This document shows positions 1 to 6,199 of a stretch of 10,180 nucleotides of DNA, one piece after another. Origin of the DNA: RGIG8767 sp964386235 (GTDB lineage Bacteria > Bacillota > Clostridia > Lachnospirales > Lachnospiraceae); contig CAYLSH010000071.1 in the NCBI GenBank assembly GCA_964386235.1, forward strand, positions 1 to 10,180, read 5' to 3'. The notes beneath the pieces were generated by a model. The model saw only the letters and a program-made list of their open reading frames with translations. It made no database searches and had not been told where the DNA came from. How positions within the stretch are numbered: position 1 is the first letter of the stretch; every line of letters begins with the position of its first letter. The translations under genes were made by a program, and so were the position numbers.

Positions 1-1379
1 CATACCGTCTCCACATTCGCCGTCCAGGGGAACTGGTCCACGCAGCAGACTTTCTCCACCACATAGCCATTTTCAAGGAAGGTTTCCAGATCTCTGGCTA
101 AAGAGGTGGGTTTGCAAGAAATATAGATCATGCGGTCCAGGTCGTATGACAGAATCTTCTTTAAGGCTTTCGGATGAATGCCATCGCGAGGTGGGTCTAA
201 GATGATGAAGTCAGGCTTCTCTTCCACTTCGTCCAAAACCTTTAAAACGTCACCTGCGATAAATTCACAGTTATCAAGGCCATTAAGAGCGGCGTTGGCT
301 CTTGCTGCTTCCACTGCTTCCTCTACGATTTCCACACCGATTACCTTTTTTGCCACCGGGGCGATCATCTGGGCAATGGTTCCGGTGCCGCTGTAAAGAT
401 CATAAACTACTTTTTGACCCTCTCCGAGATCTCCGATAAATTCACGGGCGGTACGATAAAGAACCTCTGCCCCTAAACTGTTTGTCTGGAAAAAGGAAAA
501 CTGGGATATCTTAAATTGAAGTCCCAACAATTCTTCTACTATATATTCTCTTCCGTATAAAAGATGGGTGGCATCGCTTTGTACTACGTCAGCAAGCGAA
601 TCATTTTCCGTATGAAGGATGCCGGTTATTTTGCCGGTAAGCGAAAGGGACAGAAGCAGTTCCACATAAGGCGAAAGATCCACTTTCTGCTGTGTTGTTG
701 TGATCAGCGCAACCAGAATCTCTCCTGTCTTTGCCGCCTTACGGACCAAAAGATGACGCAGATATCCGGTATGCTGCATCCGATGGTAATGAGCAAGACC
801 CGCTTTTGCAAAATAATCACGTGTTGCCGTCAAAATACTCCTGTAATCTTCATCACAGATCTGACAGTCCGCTACCGTAACAATATCATAAAAACTTCCC
901 CGTTTATGTAACCCCAGTTCCAGTGGACCATCCTTATAAGAATCGCCAAAAGTAAACTCCATCTTATTGCGGTAGCCGGCAGTAGCCGGGCTTTGCTTGA
1001 TCGGTAAAAAATCATATGGATGTTCCTGCCTGTTAAGAACACCATCCAACAGGCTCTTTACCTGCTGTTGCTTGAGTGCCGCCTGTTTTTCATACGGTAA
1101 ATGTAAATACGTGCATCCTCCGCAGTCTCCAAAATAAGGACAGGATGCCTCCACCTGATCCGGTGCCGGTTGTATCACTTCTTTTAGGATTCCCTCTGCT
1201 TTTGTTTTACGCACTTTTTTGACCATAAAAGAAATCTTCTGACCCGGAATCACGTTTTTTACCGTGCACTGTCCGACCTGCGTCTGTCCGTTTTCCAAAG
1301 TTTCTTCCACTCTGACGATTCCTTTATTGGGAAAATCCACCCGTTCAACCATACCGGTTACAATCTGACCTTTTTTCAT
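1..1379 (-). CDS. rlmD: 23S rRNA (uracil-C5)-methyltransferase, RlmD/RlmCD (TrmA family), 3' end cut by window
   Basis: The protein transfers a methyl group from S-adenosylmethionine to C5 of a uridine in 23S rRNA; Gram-positive members can modify both U747 and U1939. I read 459 codons before the window edge. Residues 1-55 form a TRAM-like RNA-binding domain. A [4Fe-4S] motif follows, with Cys80, Cys86 and Cys89 (C-x5-C-x2-C) and a fourth Cys at 172 or 175. The Rossmann methyltransferase core shows FFQTN (296-300), DLYSGTG (327-333), LDPPRDG (394-400) and the nucleophile Cys422 in the SCKPTSLARD motif. Family length is about 455-470 residues and the frame breaks in NVETV, so only about 10 residues are missing. 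The start ATG is the only one after an in-frame stop just upstream. It lacks a clear Shine-Dalgarno; only GGGG lies about 8 nt before it. The gene lies after a terminator and I found no convincing promoter for it. Confidence 0.96.
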   Translation of the reverse strand, partial: MKKGQIVTGMVERVDFPNKGIVRVEETLENGQTQVGQCTVKNVIPGQKISFMVKKVRKTKAEGILKEVIQPAPDQVEASCPYFGDCGGCTYLHLPYEKQAALKQQQVKSLLDGVLNRQEHPYDFLPIKQSPATAGYRNKMEFTFGDSYKDGPLELGLHKRGSFYDIVTVADCQICDEDYRSILTATRDYFAKAGLAHYHRMQHTGYLRHLLVRKAAKTGEILVALITTTQQKVDLSPYVELLLSLSLTGKITGILHTENDSLADVVQSDATHLLYGREYIVEELLGLQFKISQFSFFQTNSLGAEVLYRTAREFIGDLGEGQKVVYDLYSGTGTIAQMIAPVAKKVIGVEIVEEAVEAARANAALNGLDNCEFIAGDVLKVLDEVEEKPDFIILDPPRDGIHPKALKKILSYDLDRMIYISCKPTSLARDLETFLENGYVVEKVCCVDQFPWTANVETV

Positions 1380-1487
1380 ACATGAAACCCCATTTTCTGT
1401 CTTGTAAAATCAAATGCCGTCACTAAATAAAAGAGTAAGGAGAATATTTGGTGTAGAGGGAATTTCAGAGAAATATCCTATTACATC

Positions 1488-1515
1488 AAAAAAGAGCGGA
1501 ATATTTCTATCCCGC
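1488..1515 (-). terminator. Intrinsic terminator of the small membrane protein gene
   Basis: On the minus strand an 8-bp stem (GCGGGATA paired with TATTCCGC, one G-U pair) closes a GAAA tetraloop and is followed by TCTTTTTTG. It begins 28 bp after the stop codon at 1544 and separates this gene from rlmD. Confidence 0.88.
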
Positions 1516-1543
1516 CCGATATCAGGAACCTATTCATTCCCTA

Positions 1544-1834
1544 TTATTCTGCATCATCCTCTGCCGGAACTTCACAGGGAACCGGTACCGGAATGTCATC
1601 ATCTTCTTCATCTTCAAAGAAGTCGTCATCAAAATCATCTTCGAAATCATCATCAAAGTCTTCTAAATAACAAGGTTTTAAATAACGGTAAACCGCATAA
1701 ACAATTCCTGCAATCACTGCCAGAACTGCTAATACTGCAAGTACACATGCTACTACATTTGTTTTTTTCTCTTTCTTCATAACCGCTCCTTTGTTATACT
1801 TTAATAATTCTATTAATTCATCAATCTTGTTCAT
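1544..1834 (-). CDS. Small single-pass membrane protein with acidic F-D-D repeat tail, function unknown
   Basis: I do not recognise a characterised family, although short Lachnospiraceae proteins with a similar acidic tail are common from memory. The 96-residue protein has three parts. First is an amphipathic N-terminus (MNKIDELIELL, then a Lys-rich stretch). Second is one hydrophobic segment at about residues 26-46 (VVACVLAVLAVLAVIAG). Third is a highly acidic tail containing FDDDFEDDFDDDFFEDEEDD and then a Pro-Val-rich end. By the positive-inside rule the Lys-rich N-terminus is probably cytoplasmic and the acidic tail outside. I chose the ATG at 1834 because AAAGGA lies 7 nt before it; a longer in-frame GTG start at 1855 would place that site inside the gene. 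The gene has its own extended -10 promoter and terminator, so it appears to be monocistronic between pcrA and rlmD. Confidence 0.82.
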   Translation of the reverse strand: MNKIDELIELLKYNKGAVMKKEKKTNVVACVLAVLAVLAVIAGIVYAVYRYLKPCYLEDFDDDFEDDFDDDFFEDEEDDDIPVPVPCEVPAEDDAE

Positions 1835-1869
1835 GATGTTTTCCTTTCTGATCACGCCACGTTTTTATT

Positions 1870-1875
1870 ATCATA
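1870..1875 (-). promoter_or_regulatory. Extended -10 promoter for the small acidic membrane protein
   Basis: On the minus strand TATGAT is preceded by TGG, giving the extended -10 form TGnTATGAT. The hexamer 17 bp upstream (TAGTAA) is a poor -35, so recognition would rest on the extended -10. The predicted transcript starts near 1863, giving a leader of about 29 nt that contains the AAAGGA site. Confidence 0.55.
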
Positions 1876-1915
1876 CCACTTTTTTATCAATTTTACTACT
1901 TAAAATTCAGTAAAA

Positions 1916-4297
1916 TTACTCTGTTTTTTTCAATTTTGCAAAAGCAGCATACATTACCTTCTGTCCGGCACCATCAAACTGTACCGTCACCTGATAATCA
2001 CGTGGTCCTTTTTCGATTGCCGTAACCGTTCCCACACCATATTTGATGTGACGAACACGGTCTCCCACTCCATAGGAAAGTGCTTCCGTTGAAGGTGCTC
2101 CTTTTTGCAGAGCACTGACTCCCTTGGTAATAAAAGGCTGATTCTCCAAATCCGTCTTTCGGGGTCTGACCGCCGCTCTTGGTTTTGCATAAACAGCATT
2201 TTGCGGTCTTGTCACACCAAGCCCTGATGAAATCGAGGATACACTTTCTGTTGTATATGATTTTGTGCTAAAAGGCGTGCTTTCTGTTGTGAAAGGCTTG
2301 GACTTAAAGGATAATCTCTGTGGAGACCCCTCTTCATACAGATCAAAATCCCTCGGTCGGTTTTTCAAGGGTTTGTTATCCATCAACTGTTCATCGATCT
2401 CACGAACAAAACGGCTGACCGGATTGTACTGCATTTCTCCACGTACCATTCTGCTTCTAGCACAGGAGATCGTCAAAATATTCCTTGCACGCGTGATTCC
2501 CACGTAAGCCAGTCTTCTTTCCTCTTCAATTGCCGTCGGATCCTCGTCCACAATGGACATATAACTGGGGAATACACCATCTTCCACGCCGGCAAGATAT
2601 ACCCTGTCATACTCCAGTCCTTTTGCTGCATGCAGTGTCATCAGAAGAACCCGGTCCGGGTTTTCTTCCAGTCTGTCAATATCGGCAACCAGTGCCACTT
2701 CTTCTAAAAATCCGCTCAAAGACGGCTCCTGCGCCGTTTCTTCATACGTGACCACCTTGCTGATCAATTCGTCGATATTTTCAATTCGTTCTTTTGCGTC
2801 TTCTTCTCCCGAAGTTTCCAGTTCTTTTACATAGCCTGTAGAATCAAGGATATCCTGTAAAAGTTCCTCCAGACTGTAGAACTCCATTTTCCCCCTGAAT
2901 GCCCGTATCATGGTAACAAAAGGCTCCAGCTTTACGGCACTTCTTCCCAGGGAAGGAATCTGATCCGCCATCTCCAACGCATCATAAAAACTCATAAGAT
3001 TTTCATCTGCAAATGCCTGCACTTTTGCAATCGTGGTGGCACCGATTCCTCTCTTAGGGATATTGATAATACGTTTCACGGCAAGATCATCCACCGCATT
3101 ATCGATGGTTTTCAAATATGCCAATATATCTTTAATTTCTTTTCTTGCATAGAAATTGATACTTCCGATCACGTCGTATGGGATTCCCATTTTTACAAAC
3201 TGTTCTTCCAAAATACGGGACTGCGCATTGGTACGGTACAATACCGCATTCTGTCCAAATTCTGCTTCTGCCGCACGCTCAGCCTTCATGATGTCAGATA
3301 CAATATATTCCGCTTCTTCATACGCCGTATCAAATTGTCGAAACCGGATCCGCTCGCCCTCTTCATTTTCCGTCCAGAGCGCTTTTTCCTTTCGCGCCGT
3401 ATTATTACGGATCACACAATTGGCCGCCTGTAAGATTTTCTTGGTAGAACGGTAATTCTGCTCCAGTTTGATCACTTTTGCTTCCGTAAATACTTTTTCA
3501 AAATCTAAAATATTGTGGATATTGGCACCTCTAAACTTATAGATGGACTGGTCATCATCTCCGACCACGCATAGATTCCGGTATTTGGATGCCAATAAAC
3601 GGATCAGTTCAAACTGCGCCGTATTCGTATCCTGGTACTCATCCACCATAATGTAGCGGAAACGCTCCTGATAATTATCCAGCACTTCCGGGTGATATTT
3701 GAAAAGTTCAATGGTCTTTACAATAATGTCGTCAAAATCAAGGGCATTGTTGTTTTTTAAAGCCTTCTGATACTCTTCATACGCCATGGCAATCTTTTGT
3801 TTATTATAATCTCCCAAGGTGTTCTGATAGTATTCCTTGGGATCGATCAGTTCATCCTTTGCCGATGAAATCTCATTTAAGATCGTCTTTTCCTTATGGA
3901 CTTTCGTATCAATCTCTAATTTTTTACAAACATCCTTCATCACGGATTTCTGATCATCCGTATCATATATGGCAAAATTCGTGCTATAGCCCAGAAGATC
4001 AATATGTCTTCTCAGGATTCTTACGCAGGTAGAATGAAAAGTAGAAACCCAGATCTGTTCCGAACCAAAACCGATCAGCTTGTCCACTCGCTCCCTCATC
4101 TCTCCTGCCGCTTTATTGGTAAAGGTGATCGCAAGGATATTCCATGGATTCACACCATTATTTTCAATCAGATAAGCGATCCTGTGTGTTAACACTCTGG
4201 TCTTTCCGGATCCGGCACCCGCTAAAAGCAACACCGGTCCTTCGGTCGCAAAAACCGCTTCTTTTTGTCTGTCATTTAATGTATCATATATACTCAT
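1916..4297 (-). CDS. pcrA: ATP-dependent DNA helicase PcrA (UvrD/Rep superfamily 1A)
   Basis: This 3'-5' DNA translocase acts in nucleotide excision repair, removal of RecA filaments and resolution of transcription-replication conflicts. The helicase motifs appear in order: Q motif around residues 7-15, Walker A AGAGSGKT (26-33), motif II VDEYQDT (218-224), motif III GDDDQSIYKFRG (246-257), motif IV EQNYRS (279-284), motif V TLHAAKGLEY (554-563) and motif VI RRLAYVGITRA (594-604, arginine finger Arg603). A Ser/Thr-rich low-complexity linker (about 645-740) joins to a Tudor-like RNA-polymerase-binding domain (about 742-790, GDRVRHIKYGVGTV). At 793 residues it is somewhat longer than Bacillus PcrA, and the extra length is in that linker. 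The ATG has GAGG 7 nt upstream. PcrB and LigA, neighbours of PcrA in Bacillus, are absent. A yerC gene, also near pcrA in Bacillus, lies 3.8 kb away. Confidence 0.98.
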   Translation of the reverse strand: MSIYDTLNDRQKEAVFATEGPVLLLAGAGSGKTRVLTHRIAYLIENNGVNPWNILAITFTNKAAGEMRERVDKLIGFGSEQIWVSTFHSTCVRILRRHIDLLGYSTNFAIYDTDDQKSVMKDVCKKLEIDTKVHKEKTILNEISSAKDELIDPKEYYQNTLGDYNKQKIAMAYEEYQKALKNNNALDFDDIIVKTIELFKYHPEVLDNYQERFRYIMVDEYQDTNTAQFELIRLLASKYRNLCVVGDDDQSIYKFRGANIHNILDFEKVFTEAKVIKLEQNYRSTKKILQAANCVIRNNTARKEKALWTENEEGERIRFRQFDTAYEEAEYIVSDIMKAERAAEAEFGQNAVLYRTNAQSRILEEQFVKMGIPYDVIGSINFYARKEIKDILAYLKTIDNAVDDLAVKRIINIPKRGIGATTIAKVQAFADENLMSFYDALEMADQIPSLGRSAVKLEPFVTMIRAFRGKMEFYSLEELLQDILDSTGYVKELETSGEEDAKERIENIDELISKVVTYEETAQEPSLSGFLEEVALVADIDRLEENPDRVLLMTLHAAKGLEYDRVYLAGVEDGVFPSYMSIVDEDPTAIEEERRLAYVGITRARNILTISCARSRMVRGEMQYNPVSRFVREIDEQLMDNKPLKNRPRDFDLYEEGSPQRLSFKSKPFTTESTPFSTKSYTTESVSSISSGLGVTRPQNAVYAKPRAAVRPRKTDLENQPFITKGVSALQKGAPSTEALSYGVGDRVRHIKYGVGTVTAIEKGPRDYQVTVQFDGAGQKVMYAAFAKLKKTE

Positions 4298-4308
4298 TTA
4301 AAAACCTC

Positions 4309-4337
4309 ATAATAACAGCGTCTGTATCAGACGTCAA
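4309..4337 (-). promoter_or_regulatory. Sigma-70-type promoter of pcrA, abutting its ribosome binding site
   Basis: On the minus strand TTGACG (4332-4337) and TATTAT (4309-4314) are separated by exactly 17 bp. The -10 box touches GAGG (4305-4308). The expected start point is therefore near 4302, only about 5 nt before the ATG and downstream of the GAGG. Confidence 0.7.
4319..4333. promoter_or_regulatory. 15-bp hyphenated palindrome in the pcrA promoter spacer (candidate operator)
   Basis: The plus strand reads CGTCTG TAT CAGACG, perfect 6-bp arms around 3 bp. It fills most of the spacer between the -35 and -10 of pcrA and overlaps the -35 by two bases. It does not match the Gram-positive LexA box (GAACnnnnGTTC), so the binding factor, if any, is unknown. 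Confidence 0.45.
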
Positions 4338-4356
4338 TTCTTCACTTACATTAAGC

Positions 4357-4389
4357 GATATAAAGGCTGCCTGAAATGTTCAGACAGCC
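4357..4389 (-). terminator. Hairpin terminator of the pspA-SPFH operon
   Basis: On the minus strand GGCTGTCTGAA pairs with TTCAGGCAGCC (11 bp, one U-G pair) around a CAT loop, about 30 bp after the stop codon. The following run is short (TTTAT), so termination may be incomplete. The U-G pair becomes a C-A mismatch on the plus strand, which supports minus-strand use. Confidence 0.68.
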
Positions 4390-4419
4390 CTAAACTATCA
4401 TTTTTTATGTTATGTAAAA

Positions 4420-5373
4420 TTACATCAACCTGGTACCGCAGTTGCTACAGAACTTTGCACCATTTGACGGTGTTCCACAGTTTGGACAGAACTTAGCACC
4501 CGCAGCAGCATTCATATTCTGTGCCGGCTGTTGCTGCATCTGCTGCACCATCTGCTGTCCCATTGCCATACCCATCTGGATACCAACCATATCCGCAGCA
4601 GTTCCGCCTCCGCCTGTTCTTCCTTTTTCAATGGCATCCGCCATAGCGATCTGCTGATATTTGTTGACATCTCCAACCATGGACTGTGCAGCCGCTTTTT
4701 CCTGCATCTTCTTGATCTCTTCCGGATAAGAGAAACTCTCGATATTGAAATCCGTGATTGCAATACCGATCTTACGCATATCCATATCCAGATCCGAACA
4801 GATGCCATCCGCAATCTTAGCAGCATCCATCTGAAGATTGAACATATCACGGCCTTCTTTGCCGATCCAGCTCATCAGGAGTTGATCCAGATTGGAAATG
4901 ATACGATCTTTGACGTCGGATACGGTGTAAGTCTGACGAATCCCTGCTAATTTATCGATCAATGTATCAAAATCATCCACCTTGCAGCTGAATGTACCAA
5001 AGGCACGTACGGGCATGCCTCCCGGAAGTCCCGGTGCCGGAAGATTGATCGCATTCTTGGTTCCCCATTTCACCAAAAGTTCCTTCGTATTGATAAAGAG
5101 AACTTCTGCACGAAGCGGATTGTTAAAACCAAATTTGAAACTCTTTAAGGATGAAAGGAACGGAATAATATCAGATTCGATATCAAAACTTCCTTCGTCC
5201 GCAAAGATACCTTCCACGCGTCCGTTATACAAAAAGATAGCGTCCTGTCCCGGACGGATAATCAGTTTGGATCCTTTCTTGATCTCCTGATTCTGCCATT
5301 TCCAGAATAAAATACTGTCACTTGCCTCAGCCCATTCTACTACGTTGGCAAGCTGGCCTGAAAATAATCCCAT
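4420..5373 (-). CDS. SPFH (stomatin/prohibitin/flotillin) domain protein with C-terminal zinc ribbon, YdjI-like
   Basis: SPFH proteins scaffold membrane microdomains. The Bacillus subtilis homologue YdjI works with PspA and with the membrane proteins YdjG and YdjH in envelope-stress response. Here an SPFH region spans about residues 20-235, typical of the virion-core/YdjI branch and without an obvious transmembrane helix. A Met/Gln/Gly-rich linker follows (about 255-290, with MGQQMVQQMQQQ). The end is a zinc ribbon with Cys296, Cys299, Cys309 and Cys312 in two C-x2-C pairs. The ATG is preceded by AAAGGAGGA with a 7-nt spacer. It starts 24 bp after the pspA stop, so the two genes are almost certainly one transcript. 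YdjG and YdjH equivalents are absent; the ribbon, found on YdjG-type partners elsewhere, may take over their contact role (inference). Confidence 0.9.
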   Translation of the reverse strand: MGLFSGQLANVVEWAEASDSILFWKWQNQEIKKGSKLIIRPGQDAIFLYNGRVEGIFADEGSFDIESDIIPFLSSLKSFKFGFNNPLRAEVLFINTKELLVKWGTKNAINLPAPGLPGGMPVRAFGTFSCKVDDFDTLIDKLAGIRQTYTVSDVKDRIISNLDQLLMSWIGKEGRDMFNLQMDAAKIADGICSDLDMDMRKIGIAITDFNIESFSYPEEIKKMQEKAAAQSMVGDVNKYQQIAMADAIEKGRTGGGGTAADMVGIQMGMAMGQQMVQQMQQQPAQNMNAAAGAKFCPNCGTPSNGAKFCSNCGTRLM

Positions 5374-5397
5374 TTTTTGTTCCTCCTTTAAAGCTTC

Positions 5398-6075
5398 TTA
5401 CATACCTAAAGAGGCTTTCAATGCAGCCAGTTCATCATCCACATTGGAAGAAGATGTAGTATCTTCGTATTTTGCTACTAAAGAATCCACATCATCTTTA
5501 CCGGAATCCAGTTCTGCCATTGCATTGGCTTCATCCGTCATACGATCGATCTTTTCTTCCATACGGGCAAAAGCAGCCATGGAACTTCCTGCTTTATCTG
5601 CGCCGGCGCCTAATTTGTTGATCTTCTGCTGTGCTTCTGCCACTTTGACCTTTGCCTTTAAGGTATCTCTCTTGGTCTTCATGGCTGCGATATCGCTTTC
5701 AAGCTTTGCATGCATTTCTTTCATTTTAGAAGCATTGGCATTGGCAATATCCAGATTCTGCTGAAGTACGGTAAGTTTTTCTGTCAGTTCCGTCTTTTTG
5801 GCAAGGAACTTACGTGCATCACTGTCATTACCTGCAGTAACAGCTTTAACCGCATAATCATTCATCTTCTTGATCTCATCATTGCATTCGTCCACTTTGC
5901 GCTGGGCACTCTTGGCTTCTGCCATAACAGATGCTGTCTCTGCCTTTACCTCTGCGTAATCATCTTCCAAGTTTCTAATGTACTGGTCGATCATCTTCTC
6001 CGGATCTTCACACTTATCCAAAAGTGCATTCACATTAGAAGCCATAATGTCTTTAAATCTGGTTAAAATTCCCAT
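5398..6075 (-). CDS. pspA: PspA/IM30 (ESCRT-III-like) phage-shock membrane-stress protein
   Basis: PspA-family proteins bind and remodel stressed membranes and polymerise into rods related to ESCRT-III. The 225-residue length is typical. Residues 1-24 form the amphipathic membrane-binding helix (MGILTRFKDIMASNVNALLD). The family signature EDPEKMIDQYIRNLE follows, then long charged coiled-coil helices rich in Ala, Lys and Glu, and a final short helix (VDDELAALKASLGM) seen in Gram-positive members. I chose the ATG at 6075 because AGGAGG lies just before it. An upstream in-frame extension to 6153 would run through the promoter -10 box and the leader palindrome, and does not resemble the family. 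A strong promoter precedes the gene and the SPFH gene follows 24 bp downstream. Confidence 0.95.
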   Translation of the reverse strand: MGILTRFKDIMASNVNALLDKCEDPEKMIDQYIRNLEDDYAEVKAETASVMAEAKSAQRKVDECNDEIKKMNDYAVKAVTAGNDSDARKFLAKKTELTEKLTVLQQNLDIANANASKMKEMHAKLESDIAAMKTKRDTLKAKVKVAEAQQKINKLGAGADKAGSSMAAFARMEEKIDRMTDEANAMAELDSGKDDVDSLVAKYEDTTSSSNVDDELAALKASLGM

Positions 6076-6087
6076 TCTTCCTCCTTC

Positions 6088-6105
6088 TGCCACATTTATG
6101 TGGCA
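6088..6105. promoter_or_regulatory. Perfect 18-bp palindrome in the pspA leader (operator or mRNA hairpin)
   Basis: The minus strand reads TGCCACAT AA ATGTGGCA, perfect 8-bp arms. It lies at about +23 to +40 of the predicted pspA transcript and ends one base before the AAGGAGG site (6080-6086). It could be a repressor operator, or an RNA hairpin (7-bp stem, UAAA loop) that affects ribosome access or mRNA stability. Confidence 0.6.
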
Positions 6106-6133
6106 TCGCGCTTTTGTACGACTAGTAGAATTC

Positions 6134-6162
6134 ATTATACCGTAAATTCCCAATAATGTCGA
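6134..6162 (-). promoter_or_regulatory. Near-consensus promoter of the pspA-SPFH operon
   Basis: On the minus strand TCGACA (6157-6162, 5 of 6 consensus bases) and a perfect TATAAT (6134-6139) are separated by 17 bp. The predicted start is near 6127, giving a leader of about 52 nt. It has the form of a housekeeping sigma promoter rather than an ECF or sigma-54 site. Confidence 0.82.
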
Positions 6163-6199
6163 TAGTTCATCCCGGAAATATCATTAACTTTTTCTTAAA

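Noticed and set aside
564..911. Plus-strand open frame of 115 codons inside rlmD
   Set aside because: It is fully antisense to a well-conserved methyltransferase reading frame and has no ribosome binding site or recognisable protein features.
1380..1487. Promoter for rlmD in the gap after the upstream terminator
   Set aside because: The best candidates (for example TATTCT with a CTGAAA hexamer 16 bp upstream) are too weak to call. I see no other clear element in this stretch.
1610..1665. Short tandem DNA repeat in the 1.6-kb region as a CRISPR or variable-number repeat
   Set aside because: The roughly 12-bp periodicity is codon-phased and explained by the F-D-D-D protein repeat. Units are imperfect and there are no spacers.
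1414..1782. Plus-strand open frame of 122 codons overlapping the small membrane protein gene
   Set aside because: It is antisense to a gene with its own promoter, ribosome binding site and terminator. Its His/Leu-rich product is the mirror of the acidic repeat codons.
1889..1917. 9-bp inverted repeat AATTTTACT/AGTAAAATT at the pcrA stop codon, as a pcrA terminator
   Set aside because: The stem is entirely AT-rich with one GC pair, has an 11-bp loop and is followed by an A-rich rather than T-rich run on the minus strand.
4319..4333. LexA (SOS) box in the pcrA promoter
   Set aside because: The palindrome does not contain the GAAC/GTTC half-sites of Gram-positive LexA.
4531..4950. Plus-strand open frame of 139 codons inside the SPFH gene
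   Set aside because: It is antisense to the Met/Gln-rich linker and SPFH domain, and its Cys/His/Leu-rich composition is a by-product of that coding.
6076..6153. 26-codon N-terminal extension of PspA
   Set aside because: It crosses the pspA -10 box and leader palindrome and is unlike the family, while AGGAGG precedes the ATG at 6075.
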